Shown: positions 8,850-17,174 of the stretch, in pieces
Layout of the letters: each line of letters opens with the position of its first letter
Position numbering within the stretch: the first letter of the stretch is position 1
NCBI GenBank assembly: GCA_025450195.1
Contig: JANWHW010000021.1
Span: 1 to 64,000 of the forward strand
Direction: 5' to 3'
Source: Solirubrobacterales bacterium
GTDB taxonomy: Bacteria > Actinomycetota > Thermoleophilia > Solirubrobacterales > 70-9
DNA: 64,000 nt
Notes under the pieces: model-generated
Database searches by the model: none
What the model saw: only the letters and a program-made list of their open reading frames with translations
What the model was told of the DNA's origin: nothing
Made by a program: the position numbers and the translations under genes

Positions 8850-9971
8850 TTGGAAGTAGCCTCGCAGGGACTGGATCAGAGATCGGGCGCGCCGGCGCTC
8901 GCTGAGCCAGATGCGCTTGAGAGCCTGCTCGTACTTGGCCGCGAGCTCGGGTACCTGACCTTCGAGCAGATCGCCGCCACCCTAGAAGAGGTGGAGGTCA
9001 CCAAGGAGCAGGTCAGCGGCCTCCACGCGAGCTTGGTCGAACACGGCGTGGAAGTGATCGCCGAGGAAGGCGTCGACGCTTACAAGGAGCAGCGCGAAGA
9101 GTCGACCAACGGGTCGAAAAAAGCAGAACTCGACCTCACCGTTGAACCCAGCCTGGACTCGCTGCGGCTGTACCTCCGTTCGATCGGCAAGGTCGAGCTG
9201 TTGACCGCCGGGGAGGAGGTCGAGCTGGCCAAGCGGATCGAGCGCGGCGACATGCTTGCCAAGCGCCAGATGGTCGAGGCGAACCTGCGGCTGGTGGTCT
9301 CGATCGCCAAGGGCTACATGGGCCGCGGCCTCAGCTTCCTCGATCTCATCCAGGAGGGCTCGCTGGGGCTGATCCGGGCTGTTGAGAAGTTCGACTACCG
9401 GCGGGGCTACAAGTTCTCCACCTACGCGACATGGTGGATTCGACAGGCTGTGACGCGGGCGATTGCCGACAAGGCGCGAACGATTCGCATCCCCGTGCAT
9501 ATGGTCGAGAAGCTGAATCGGGTCACGTACGTAGAGCGGCAGCTCGTCCAGCGATACGGCCGCGAGCCGGAGCCGCCTGAGATTGCCGCGGAGTTGCGCT
9601 GGACGGTCAGCGAAGTACGGGAAATCCTGCGGGTGGCGCAAATGCCCGTTTCGCTGGAGAAGCCGGTTGGAGACGAGGACGAATCGGAGCTTGGCGATTT
9701 CGTCGCCGACGACGCCGTGCGCGAGCCCTTCGAGGAGGCGAGCGAACATCTGCAGAAGGAAGGCGTGCGGAAAGCCCTCAACGCGCTCCCGGAGCGTGAG
9801 CGCCAGGTGATCGAGCTTCGATATGGGCTTTCCGGGATGGAACCGCTCACCCTCGAGGAAGTGGGTCGTACCTTCGGGGTCACGCGGGAGCGGATCCGTC
9901 AAATCGAGAACAACACGTTGAAAAAGCTCCAGCGCCTGCCCGAGGCGCAGATGCTTCGCGGCACGGGATAG
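8850..9971 (+). CDS. sigA: Principal-type RNA polymerase sigma-70 factor (RpoD/SigA)
   Basis: The protein contains all primary-sigma regions. A region 1.1-like acidic N-terminus ([20 protein letters not shown]) leads to region 1.2 [20 protein letters not shown]. Region 2 has [20 protein letters not shown], which contains the -10 recognition helix. Region 3 is HMVEKLNRV, and region 4 has [20 protein letters not shown] for -35 contact. The frame is open from 8691, but that part overlaps folE2. A TTG at 8850 preceded by GGAGGG, with rather long spacing, gives about 373 residues; the exact start is uncertain. This is the chromosomal housekeeping-type sigma factor, unlike the ICE sigma factor at 39.9 kb. 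Confidence 0.9.
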   Translation: MEVASQGLDQRSGAPALAEPDALESLLVLGRELGYLTFEQIAATLEEVEVTKEQVSGLHASLVEHGVEVIAEEGVDAYKEQREESTNGSKKAELDLTVEPSLDSLRLYLRSIGKVELLTAGEEVELAKRIERGDMLAKRQMVEANLRLVVSIAKGYMGRGLSFLDLIQEGSLGLIRAVEKFDYRRGYKFSTYATWWIRQAVTRAIADKARTIRIPVHMVEKLNRVTYVERQLVQRYGREPEPPEIAAELRWTVSEVREILRVAQMPVSLEKPVGDEDESELGDFVADDAVREPFEEASEHLQKEGVRKALNALPERERQVIELRYGLSGMEPLTLEEVGRTFGVTRERIRQIENNTLKKLQRLPEAQMLRGTG

Positions 9972-10015
9972 CGGTTCGGCAGCATCTCGAGCGCTGATAG
10001 CGTCGAGACTCGACG

Positions 10016-11053
10016 ATGGCGGCGGAAGAGGCCAAGACTGTTCTCGTAACCGGCGGCTCGGGGTTTGTCGGCGGTTGGTGCTTGGTCGATCTACTGCGGC
10101 GCGGCTACCGGGTGCGCACCACGGTGCGGGACCTATCGCGCGAGCCCGAGGTTCGAGTTGGGGTGGAAGGCCAGGTAAGCGCCGATGACCGCCTTGAGTT
10201 CATTGCAGCCGATCTCGGCGCCGACGAGGGTTGGGGGGCGGCGGTTAAGGGTTGCGACTATGTCCTGCATGTGGCCTCGCCGTTCCCGGCGGTGCAGCCG
10301 AAGGACCCCGATGAGCTGATCGTCCCGGCTCGGGAGGGGACACTGCGGGTGCTGAGGGCGGCTCTCGACGCTGGGGCCAGCCGGGTAGTGATCACATCTT
10401 CCGTGGCGGCGGTGGGCGGCAGTACGAGCCACTCCTCGGTGCCGCTAACGGAGCAGAGCTGGACCGATGCGGACAATCCCAAGCTGACCCCGTACACGCG
10501 CTCGAAGACGATTGCCGAGCGGGCCGCTTGGGACTTGGTCAAGGAACGGGGCGAGATCGAGAAGCTGGCGGCGGTCAACCCCGGCGCAATCCTGGGCCCC
10601 GTGTTGAGTGACGCTCACTCCTTCTCCCTCGAGCTGATCGGGCGGCTGCTGAAGGGAATACCCGGCACGCCGCGACTCGGCTACAGCATCGTTGACGTGC
10701 GCGATGTCGCCGATCTGCAGATCCGGGTGATGACCGCTCCGGAGGCGGGCGGCGAGCGCTTTATCGCGGTGGGCGAGTTCAAGTGGATGGCAGAAGTCGC
10801 CGAGGTCCTGCGCAGGCGCCTCGGGGAGGCAGCGCCGAAGGTGCCAAAGCGAGCCGTGCCCGACTTCGTCGTCCGCGCGATGGGCCTCTTCGACCCCAGC
10901 GTCCGCTCGATCGTGGGCCAGCTCGGGCGGAGGGTCGAGATGTCGAGCGAGAAGGCCAGGGACCGACTTGGCTGGGAGCCCCGCGCGACGGAAGAGACGA
11001 TTGTCGATTGCGCGCAGAGCATGCTCGACGCTCGCTCTCCCGACGCCGGCTAG
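10016..11053 (+). CDS. NAD(P)-dependent epimerase/dehydratase (dihydroflavonol-reductase-like)
   Basis: A 345-residue extended short-chain dehydrogenase. The N-terminal Rossmann glycine motif is VLVTGGSGFVGGWCL. Cofactor and core segments include ADLGADEGW and CDYVLHVASPFP, catalytic Ser/Thr RVVITSSVAAVGG, and the YxxxK active site TPYTRSKTIAE with Tyr and Lys. Sequence style matches plant DFR-like/cinnamoyl-CoA-reductase-like bacterial SDRs that reduce aldehydes or ketones. No operon partner is evident, and the 3' end abuts a short tandem duplication. The substrate is unknown. Confidence 0.88.
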   Translation: MAAEEAKTVLVTGGSGFVGGWCLVDLLRRGYRVRTTVRDLSREPEVRVGVEGQVSADDRLEFIAADLGADEGWGAAVKGCDYVLHVASPFPAVQPKDPDELIVPAREGTLRVLRAALDAGASRVVITSSVAAVGGSTSHSSVPLTEQSWTDADNPKLTPYTRSKTIAERAAWDLVKERGEIEKLAAVNPGAILGPVLSDAHSFSLELIGRLLKGIPGTPRLGYSIVDVRDVADLQIRVMTAPEAGGERFIAVGEFKWMAEVAEVLRRRLGEAAPKVPKRAVPDFVVRAMGLFDPSVRSIVGQLGRRVEMSSEKARDRLGWEPRATEETIVDCAQSMLDARSPDAG

Positions 11054-11086
11054 TCAGCCTGAGAGAGCCGGCTAGTCAGCCGAGAG
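11043..11086. repeat. Short tandem duplication at the SDR stop codon
   Basis: GCCGGCTAGTCAGCC followed by (T)GAGAGA occurs twice in direct succession, beginning in the last codons of the upstream gene and including its TAG stop. It looks like a replication-slippage duplication of about 21 bp. Confidence 0.6.
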
Positions 11087-11092
11087 AGACCG

Positions 11093-11554
11093 CTAGCGGG
11101 GCTCTAGGACGAAGACCGAGATGTCGCGGTCGAGGCGCTCGGCGTAGTCGTCGAAGCCGGCGTACTGCTCGTTGTGCTTTCGCCAGAGCTCGACCCGCTC
11201 CTCGCCATCGGCGATCCGGGCGCGAACCGGCTGGTGCTCGCGCCCGACCTCGATCTCGGCGTCGGGGTTCGCCTTCAAGTTGAGCGACCAAGCCGGTGTG
11301 CGTTCGTTGCCGGCGTTGGTGTCGATGATGACCACCCGCTCGCCGTCGGCGAGGTAGACGACCGGCGCCGTTCGCCGCTGGCCCGATTTACGCCCGGTCG
11401 TGGTCAGCAGCAGCACCGGTGCGCGCCCGACCTTGCCGCCAAGACGCCCGCCGCTCATCCGGTACAGAGGTGTGTTCAGTTTCCCCACCCAGCGCAGGCC
11501 GGTGGTCGAGCTGACGAACATCGAGATGCGAGAGTAAAACCTGTCGCTCGGCAC
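11093..11554 (-). CDS. F420-type nitroreductase family deazaflavin-dependent oxidoreductase (Ddn-like)
   Basis: A 153-residue split-barrel protein of the Ddn/FDOR-A family, which uses reduced coenzyme F420 to reduce quinones or other substrates. The diagnostic segment is VLLLTTTGRKSGQRRTAPV (about residues 48-66), whose Lys/Ser/Arg residues bind F420. GERVVIIDTNAGNERTPAWSLNLKANPDAEIEVG is typical of the second half and corresponds to the deazaflavin pocket. The N-terminal amphipathic segment often attaches to membrane. Its presence implies F420 synthesis in the host, consistent with Actinobacteria. Convergent with the preceding SDR; the physiological substrate is not known. Confidence 0.88.
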   Translation of the reverse strand: MPSDRFYSRISMFVSSTTGLRWVGKLNTPLYRMSGGRLGGKVGRAPVLLLTTTGRKSGQRRTAPVVYLADGERVVIIDTNAGNERTPAWSLNLKANPDAEIEVGREHQPVRARIADGEERVELWRKHNEQYAGFDDYAERLDRDISVFVLEPR

Positions 11555-11599
11555 GCCGCGAGTATTTCAAGAGCGACACTCGATGCGTAAAGTGGGGGT

Positions 11600-11995
11600 A
11601 TGCCTACACCTCACCCGTTCCGCCTCGCCGCGGAGGCCAAGGACTTGGAGTTGCTCACCGAGGCTCTGCGGGAGGACGTGGTCCTTCACAGCCCGATTCT
11701 CTTTCGTGGCTTCGAGGGTCGCGAGATGGTCGCCGGTGTCCTGACCCACGTCGTTGCGACGCTCGAGGAGTTCGAATACACCGACGAGCTGGCCACCGAC
11801 CGCACGGTCGTCCTTCGTTTCAAAGCGAAGGTCGGGGATCGCGAGCTCGAGGGGATCGACTTTCTCGAGCTGGACGAGGAGGGCAGAGTCGCCGAGTTGA
11901 CCGTGTTCATGCGCCCGATGTCGGCCCTCACGGCCTTCAACGAGCAGATGGCCGCTCGGCTCGGCGTCGAGGTTGGCTCGAGCACCTCGCGGTAG
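11600..11995 (+). CDS. NTF2-like (SnoaL-type) domain protein
   Basis: A 131-residue protein filling a single NTF2-like cone fold. An N-terminal helix LRLAAEAKDLELLTEAL-type region is followed by DVVLHSPILFRGFEGREMVAGVL, central strands RTVVLRFKAKVGDRELEG and the terminal IDFLELDEEGRVAELTVFMRP strand pair. These are the common features of SnoaL-like isomerase/hydrolase folds. No specific catalytic residues can be assigned. It is divergent from the Ddn-like gene by about 45 bp and followed by tRNA-Tyr 15 bp after its stop. Confidence 0.7.
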   Translation: MPTPHPFRLAAEAKDLELLTEALREDVVLHSPILFRGFEGREMVAGVLTHVVATLEEFEYTDELATDRTVVLRFKAKVGDRELEGIDFLELDEEGRVAELTVFMRPMSALTAFNEQMAARLGVEVGSSTSR

Positions 11996-12010
11996 ACTCG
12001 GATGTCATCC

Positions 12011-12092
12011 GGGGGAGTGCCCGAGTGGTTAAAGGGGACTGGCTGTAAACCAGTTGGCTATGCCTACGCAGGTTCGAATCCTGCCTCCCCCA
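12011..12092 (+). tRNA. tRNA-Tyr(GTA)
   Basis: Class II tRNA. The acceptor GGGGGAG pairs with CTCCCCC, with discriminator A. The anticodon arm ACTGG-CTGTAAA-CCAGT gives GTA. There is a long variable arm and a T-arm GCAGGTTCGAATCCTGC. The next CDS begins 1 bp after the tRNA, so a processed transcript through both is likely. Confidence 0.95.
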
Positions 12093-12093
12093 T

Positions 12094-12807
12094 ATGAGCA
12101 GCCTCGAGGGCCGTGTGATTGCCATCGCCGGGATTGGCGGCGGGTTGGGCCCGGTCGTGGCCCAGCGATTGGCCGCTGCCGGGGCGACTATTGCGGGCTC
12201 TGACCGTGGGCAGACCCAGCTCGAGGAGGTAGGCGAAGGGTTGGACCTGCCGCAGGAGCGCTGGGATGGCCAGGCCATCGACCTGCTTGACGAGAGCGCT
12301 GCCGGTGGGTGGTGCGCGAGCCTGGTTGAGCGGTTTGGGCGAGTTGACGCGCTGCTGCACCTGGTGGGAGGCTGGCGTGGAGGAGAGCCGCTTCATCAGG
12401 CTCCGCTTACGGATTGGGACCTGCTCCACGACCTGCTGATTCGCACCGTCCAGTGCACGACCCGCGCATTCCACGATGCGCTGCTCGCCAGCGATCAGGG
12501 CCGCTTCGTACTCGTGTCCGCGAAGCAGGCACAGGACCCTTCCAACAGCAATGCCTCCTACGCGGCCGCCAAGGCTGCGGCAGAGGCCTGGACGCTGGCC
12601 CTCGCCGACGGGTTCACCGGTGCGCGGGCGACAGCGAACATCATCGTGGTCGACGCGATCCTCACCCCGCAAATGCGGGAGGAGAGCCCCGGTAAGGAGT
12701 TCCCCACCTTCACTCCAGCGGAGCACATCGCCGAGGCAATGGCTTTCCTCTGCTCAGAGGCCTCTGCCGAGATGAATGGCCAGCGCCTCCTGCTTACGAT
12801 GAGGTAG
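12094..12807 (+). CDS. Short-chain dehydrogenase/reductase
   Basis: A 237-residue classical SDR. The glycine-rich cofactor motif is VIAIAGIGGGLGPVVAQRLA, a variant of TGxxxGxG, then a VDALLHLVGGWRGG segment (NNAG-like), a Ser at GRFVLVSAKQA and the catalytic SYAAAKAAAEAW YxxxK motif. The C-terminal part (ILTPQMREE) matches the lid region. It starts directly after tRNA-Tyr. It is followed 4 bp downstream by the MerR regulator gene, which may therefore share its transcript. The substrate is unknown. Confidence 0.85.
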   Translation: MSSLEGRVIAIAGIGGGLGPVVAQRLAAAGATIAGSDRGQTQLEEVGEGLDLPQERWDGQAIDLLDESAAGGWCASLVERFGRVDALLHLVGGWRGGEPLHQAPLTDWDLLHDLLIRTVQCTTRAFHDALLASDQGRFVLVSAKQAQDPSNSNASYAAAKAAAEAWTLALADGFTGARATANIIVVDAILTPQMREESPGKEFPTFTPAEHIAEAMAFLCSEASAEMNGQRLLLTMR

Positions 12808-12811
12808 ACGA

Positions 12812-13591
12812 GTGAGTATGAGCGACAAGGGCGCCAAAGACGAAATGACGATCGGGCAGCTCGCGGAGCGAACCGGGATGACGGTGCGCAACATTCGCGC
12901 CCACCAGACGCGAGGGTTGCTGCCTCCGCCCGTGGTTCGCGGCCGCACCGGCTATTACAACGAGGACCATGTGGCGCGGATCGCGCTGACGCGCGAGATG
13001 CAGGCGGACGGCCTCAACCTGGAGGCAATCCGGCGAGTGCTCGACAGCGGCGACGGGTCGGCGTCTGCGATCTTCGACTTCACCCGCGCTCTGCGCGTCC
13101 CCTTTGAACACGAGGCGCCGGAGATCTTCGACGCGGGTGAGCTGGCGAAAGCCTCTGGAGTCAAAGCAGACCCTCGCCTACTGAGACGTGCGGAAAAGCT
13201 CGGCATCCTTCGCGCCCTGCCGGATGGCCAAATCGAGGTGATCAGCCCTCGATTGCAGCGGGTGGCCGCCGAGCTTGTTGAGCTGGGGATCGGCTCCGAA
13301 GGGACAATCGCCACTGCCGAGAAACTGCGTCGGCATGCCGATAGCACCGCACGCGCCTTCGTCGAGCTTTTTGTCAAGGAGGTCTGGGAGCCATTCGACG
13401 AAGCCGGTCGCCCCGAGCAGGACTGGCCAAAGATGAGCGAAGCCCTCGAACGCATGCGGCCGCTTGCCGCCGGCGCCCTTCTTGCGATGTTCCAGATCGC
13501 GATGAGCGAAGCGATTGAGAAGGAGAGCGAACGGATGCTGAGGCTTGCCGCTCGCAAGGGCAAGCCAAAAGGCAAGCGCCGCAAACGCTGA
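12812..13591 (+). CDS. MerR-family transcriptional regulator
   Basis: A 259-residue regulator with a GTG start at 12812 (ATG 12818 also possible). The winged HTH of MerR is clear: MTIGQLAERTGMTVRNIRAH, then GLLPPPVVRGRTGYYNEDHVARI, with the GY(Y) wing and LTREMQADGLNLEAIRRVLD as the second helical pair. The long C-terminal domain (about 95-259) is helical, with no cysteine cluster, so an organic or no ligand is more likely than metal. It ends in a very basic KGKPKGKRRKR tail. It lies 4 bp after the SDR gene and converges with a TetR gene. Confidence 0.82.
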   Translation: MSMSDKGAKDEMTIGQLAERTGMTVRNIRAHQTRGLLPPPVVRGRTGYYNEDHVARIALTREMQADGLNLEAIRRVLDSGDGSASAIFDFTRALRVPFEHEAPEIFDAGELAKASGVKADPRLLRRAEKLGILRALPDGQIEVISPRLQRVAAELVELGIGSEGTIATAEKLRRHADSTARAFVELFVKEVWEPFDEAGRPEQDWPKMSEALERMRPLAAGALLAMFQIAMSEAIEKESERMLRLAARKGKPKGKRRKR

Positions 13592-13656
13592 TCCGTGCAC
13601 GACCCGTCGGTCCCGCTCACCACTGTCGGGATTCGCAGCGCCCTTAGTTGCCAGGC

Positions 13657-14418
13657 TCAGCTTGAGGCGGTACCGCTCAGCTCTTCAGTGGCCGCTTCAT
13701 GGCCTCCGTAGGGCAGGACGGCGAAGTACATCAGCGAGGGGAGCAGCGACTCCAAATCGTCGAGTTCGCCTTTGCTGAGGCGTGCGTGCAGCAGCATCGC
13801 GATGCCACCGACGATGCCGTCGGCGGAGATGCTCGAAGAGGCATCGGGCAACTCCTCGCGGATCTGAGCATCGATGCAGCTGGAGAAGTGCTCAAGCAGA
13901 TCGTCGTAGCGCAGTACGCCAACGGGTCCGGCACCACGTGCCTCCACGATGAGCGCACGAGCCGCATCCGGCTCGTCGGCGATGAAGCGAAGCAACTCCT
14001 CCACGCCCATCCGCAGCCGGTCGCGCCAGTTAGCACCGCCTTCGACCGCCGCCGCCTCGACGCGCTCGCGAAGCCGTCGAGCGGCCGCATCGATGGCAAC
14101 GAGGAAGCAGTCTTCCTTGTTGTCGAACTGTTCGTAGAACGTGGGCCGAGATATCCCGGCCCGCTCGAGCACGTTCTGAACGCTGACGTCGTGGTAGCCG
14201 ACTTCGGATGTGGCTCGCAGCATTCCTGCCAGCATGCGCTCGCGCTGGACCGCTTTGATCAGTTCCGACGGGAGCTCCCGTAGCCGAGCCGTCGGCACGA
14301 ACTGACCGTTTGACTCTGCCAGAAGTTCGGCGGCAGCGGCGACATCGGAGGTCGACCAACGATCACCGATTGCCGCTGCCAACATCTCGCGGCTGAGAAG
14401 AACCCTGTCCGGTTGCAT
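13657..14418 (-). CDS. TetR-family regulator (long N-terminus)
   Basis: A 253-residue TetR protein. The DNA-binding HTH lies unusually far in, at about residues 58-105: MLAGMLRATSEVGYHDVSVQNVLERAGISRPTFYEQFDNKEDC can be read in pieces, with the recognition helix ISRPTFYEQF. About 50 residues precede it (LLSREMLAAAIGDRW onwards), which is atypical and may be an extra helical segment. The C-terminal ligand/dimer domain contains LLRFIADEPDAARALIVEA, shared with the two neighbouring TetR proteins. It is divergent from the next TetR gene across 108 bp. Confidence 0.85.
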   Translation of the reverse strand: MQPDRVLLSREMLAAAIGDRWSTSDVAAAAELLAESNGQFVPTARLRELPSELIKAVQRERMLAGMLRATSEVGYHDVSVQNVLERAGISRPTFYEQFDNKEDCFLVAIDAAARRLRERVEAAAVEGGANWRDRLRMGVEELLRFIADEPDAARALIVEARGAGPVGVLRYDDLLEHFSSCIDAQIREELPDASSSISADGIVGGIAMLLHARLSKGELDDLESLLPSLMYFAVLPYGGHEAATEELSGTASS

Positions 14419-14526
14419 CGAATACCACCCTGTTTCTGAGCCAAGGACCCAGGTAGTAACAACACGGTACTAGATCCTAGACATTATGCGTTGGAGATTT
14501 AGCCGAGCGGTGGATATATTGTCGCA

Positions 14527-15189
14527 ATGTCCCAAGAGGGACTGGGGACATCGCCGACCCAGACAGCCTTACGCCCAGAGCTTCCGCGCGAGTTCGTTGC
14601 GGCCTACAAGCGAAGGCGCATCATGGACGCCGCGGCGGAGCTGACCGCGGAACATGGCTACCGCGGGACTCGAATTACCGACATCGTCCGCCGCGCCGGC
14701 ATCGCTCGGAAAACGCTGTACGAGCACTTCGACGGGAAGGAGGCCATTTTCCTCGCTGTCTTCGACGAAGCGATCGAAGAGGTGATCAGGCGAGTCGAGG
14801 CTGCGTATGCGGAAGCTGGGGATGCCTGGGCGGATAGGGTCGAAGCCGGGCTGGGTGCCTTTCTAACCTATGTCGCCGAAGAGCCCGCCCTGGCGCGGTT
14901 GTGCCTGATCGAGGCTCCGTCGGCCACCCCTAGGACCACCAAGCGCTACGACGAGGCCATGCAGCTGTTCATCAAGCTGGCGCGACGTACGCTGCCCAGC
15001 GACGCGTCTTTGCCCGACACGATCGAGGAGTCCCTGGTCGGCAGCGTGATCTGGATCGTCTATCAGCGGGTTCGGCGCCGCGAAACCGAGCAGGTCGAGG
15101 ATCTGCTCGCAGAGCTTTCCGACTTCGTGTTGGCGCCCTTCGTTGGCTCAGGCGTGATCGACCGAACGAGGCGGGAAACGCGCCTGTGA
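14527..15189 (+). CDS. TetR-family regulator
   Basis: A 220-residue TetR protein. The HTH region AAELTAEHGYRGTRITDIVRR leads to AGIARKTLYEHFDGKEAIFL, the recognition helix, at about residues 37-75. The C-terminal domain contains FLTYVAEEPALARLCLIEAPSA, closely resembling the flanking TetR genes (FIADEPDAARALIVEA and HMAEEPAAASLVLVEG). The three genes are therefore likely paralogues from local duplication. It is followed by another TetR gene after 33 bp. Confidence 0.85.
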   Translation: MSQEGLGTSPTQTALRPELPREFVAAYKRRRIMDAAAELTAEHGYRGTRITDIVRRAGIARKTLYEHFDGKEAIFLAVFDEAIEEVIRRVEAAYAEAGDAWADRVEAGLGAFLTYVAEEPALARLCLIEAPSATPRTTKRYDEAMQLFIKLARRTLPSDASLPDTIEESLVGSVIWIVYQRVRRRETEQVEDLLAELSDFVLAPFVGSGVIDRTRRETRL

Positions 15190-15222
15190 CGCCGGGGGCG
15201 CTGCCACACTTCAGCGCCAGTT

Positions 15223-15861
15223 ATGGAAAAGCTGCCACGCGGTAGGCACGGGCTAACGCGCGAGTTCGTGGAGCAAAACCAGCGCGATCGATTGATCGCG
15301 GCGCTCACGAAGTGCCTCTACGAGGATGGCTATGGCAAGACGACCGTCGGTGGGATCGGCAAACAGGCCCACATCTCGAAGTCCGTCTTCTACGAACTCT
15401 TCGACGACAAGTACCAGTGCTTCATAGCTGCCTACGACAGTGCCGTCGAACGGATGCGCGAAGTGGTTCAGCTGGCTTGCGGGGGCAGCAAAGACTGGGC
15501 GTCTGGGGTCTGCGCGGGGCTCTCCGCGCTGCTCGCCCATATGGCCGAGGAGCCGGCCGCGGCAAGCCTGGTGCTTGTCGAGGGGCTGCATGCCGGGCGC
15601 GATCTTCATGAGCGCTTCCAAGCGGCGGTGGAGAGCTTTGTGCCCTACTTGCGGGAGGGGGCGCCCGTGGGGGTGGGCGGTGGCTCGCGGCCTGAGGCAA
15701 CCGATGAGGCCGTTGTCGGCGGCATTGCATCGATGCTCGGCAGGCACGTACTCGCCGGAGAGGTGGAGCGTCTCAATGAGTTCTTTCCCGAGATTGCGGA
15801 GTTCGCCCTCACTCCCTACCTCGGGGCAGATGAGGCGCGCCGCATAATCTCAACTGCATGA
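15223..15861 (+). CDS. TetR-family regulator
   Basis: A 212-residue TetR protein. The HTH segment is LTKCLYEDGYGKTTVGGIGK followed by HISKSVFYELFDDKYQCF. The ligand-binding half includes LLAHMAEEPAAASLVLVEG. Its stop overlaps the dCTP deaminase start by 4 bp (ATGA), so the two are translationally coupled. Control of nucleotide metabolism by this regulator is possible but unproven. Confidence 0.85.
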   Translation: MEKLPRGRHGLTREFVEQNQRDRLIAALTKCLYEDGYGKTTVGGIGKQAHISKSVFYELFDDKYQCFIAAYDSAVERMREVVQLACGGSKDWASGVCAGLSALLAHMAEEPAAASLVLVEGLHAGRDLHERFQAAVESFVPYLREGAPVGVGGGSRPEATDEAVVGGIASMLGRHVLAGEVERLNEFFPEIAEFALTPYLGADEARRIISTA

Positions 15862-17078
15862 GCGACGCGACGAGCGGAACGAGCGACGCAGCGGCAGGCG
15901 CCCCTGGGGGGGTGGCCGGGCAGGACGCACTCCCAGCGGTGACAGGGGTCCTGCCCTCCCAGGCTCTGGGCCAGGCAATCGAGTCCGAGTGGATCAGTTC
16001 TGGCGACTACCGGATTAGGCAGGAGGCGATCCAGCCCGCCAGCGTCGACCTCCGGCTCGGGGACTTCGCCTGGGCGTTGCGCTGCAGCTTTCTGCCGGAT
16101 GTCGGGTCGACGGTCGAAGAAAAGATCGAGGACCTCGCCTTTCAGAAAATCGACCTGCGCGACGGTGCCGTGCTGGAGCGCGACCGGCCCTACCTTGTGC
16201 CGCTGCTCGAGGAGCTGGCGCTGCCCGATGACGTGCGGGCGAAGGCGAACCCGAAGAGTTCGACCGGTCGCCTCGATGTCTTCACCCGCGTCCTCACCGA
16301 CCGCCACCATCGCTTCGACGAGGTCCGGCCGGGCTATCGGGGGAAGCTGTACCTCGAGATTGTGCCGCGCTCCTTCGCTATTCGGGTGCGGCAGGGGCTC
16401 TCGCTCAACCAGCTGCGCCTTGCGCGGGGGGATGTGCGGCTCGGCGATGAGGAGATCCGCGCTCTCCAGGACGAGTTTCCGCTCCTCTATCTGGACTCTC
16501 ACGCCCTGCGCGAGTCCGAGCTGGCGCTGGCCGAGGGGCTGTTTCTCAGCGTCGACCTCTCAGGGCCCAGCGACCGGATCGTCGGCTACCGAGCCAAGAA
16601 GAACAGCCTTCCGATCGACCTCTCCCGGGTCAGGGCCTATCGCTGGAGCGATTACTGGGAGCCGGTGTTCCCCGAGGCCGGAGGCCGGATCGTCTTGGAG
16701 CCGGAGATCTTCTACCTGCTGCTGTCGGCCGAGGGTGTCTGCATTCCGCCTCAAATCGCGGCGGAGATGATGGCTTACGACCCGACCGCGGGAGAGCTGC
16801 GGACCCACTATGCGGGCTTCTTCGACCCGGGCTTTGGCTATGACCCTGCCGGTGACCGCCACGGCAGTCGCGCGGCGCTGGAGGTGCGTGCCCGCGACGT
16901 CTCGTTCATGGTCGAGCACCGCCAGCCGGTCTGCAAGCTTGCCTTGGAGCGCACCAGCGCTCCGGCCGAGCGTCTCTATGGCGAGCAGTTGGGGTCGAAC
17001 TACCAGGGTCAGGTGACGATGCTGAGCAAGCACTTCGAGGAGCAGTCCGCGGGCGGCGCACCTACTAGCGACGGCTAG
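15858..17078 (+). CDS. dcd: 2'-deoxycytidine 5'-triphosphate deaminase, long form
   Basis: A 406-residue member of the dUTPase/dCTP-deaminase fold, about double the length of classical Dcd. This matches the long, tandem-domain deaminases seen in some proteobacteria and actinobacteria. First domain (about 35-200): GDYRIRQEAIQPASVDLRLG carries the first conserved block, KANPKSSTGRLDVFTRV is the substrate-binding SSxGR-type motif, and PGYRGKLYLEIVPRS follows. Second domain (about 205-395): EIFYLLLSAEGVCIPPQIAAEM, then HYAGFFDPGFGYD. It would supply dUTP for dTMP synthesis. Coupled to the preceding TetR gene. Confidence 0.85.
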   Translation: MSDATSGTSDAAAGAPGGVAGQDALPAVTGVLPSQALGQAIESEWISSGDYRIRQEAIQPASVDLRLGDFAWALRCSFLPDVGSTVEEKIEDLAFQKIDLRDGAVLERDRPYLVPLLEELALPDDVRAKANPKSSTGRLDVFTRVLTDRHHRFDEVRPGYRGKLYLEIVPRSFAIRVRQGLSLNQLRLARGDVRLGDEEIRALQDEFPLLYLDSHALRESELALAEGLFLSVDLSGPSDRIVGYRAKKNSLPIDLSRVRAYRWSDYWEPVFPEAGGRIVLEPEIFYLLLSAEGVCIPPQIAAEMMAYDPTAGELRTHYAGFFDPGFGYDPAGDRHGSRAALEVRARDVSFMVEHRQPVCKLALERTSAPAERLYGEQLGSNYQGQVTMLSKHFEEQSAGGAPTSDG

Positions 17079-17094
17079 CAGCTCCACCCTGACC

Positions 17095-17159
17095 CCGCCG
17101 AATGTGCAGTTGATGACCCTATGGGGTCATCAACTGCACATTCACTGCCCATTCGGCGG
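17095..17159. terminator. Long nested inverted repeat downstream of dcd
   Basis: Positions 17101-17119 and 17124-17142 are a perfect 19-bp inverted repeat (arm AATGTGCAGTTGATGACCC) with a 4-base loop TATG. A second pairing, CCGCCGAATG (17095-17104) with CATTCGGCGG (17150-17159), encloses it and competes for its outer four bases. There is no T-tract. It could act as a terminator for dcd or as a regulatory leader for the next gene. Confidence 0.6.
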
Positions 17160-17174
17160 TCTAGGATTCGGGCC

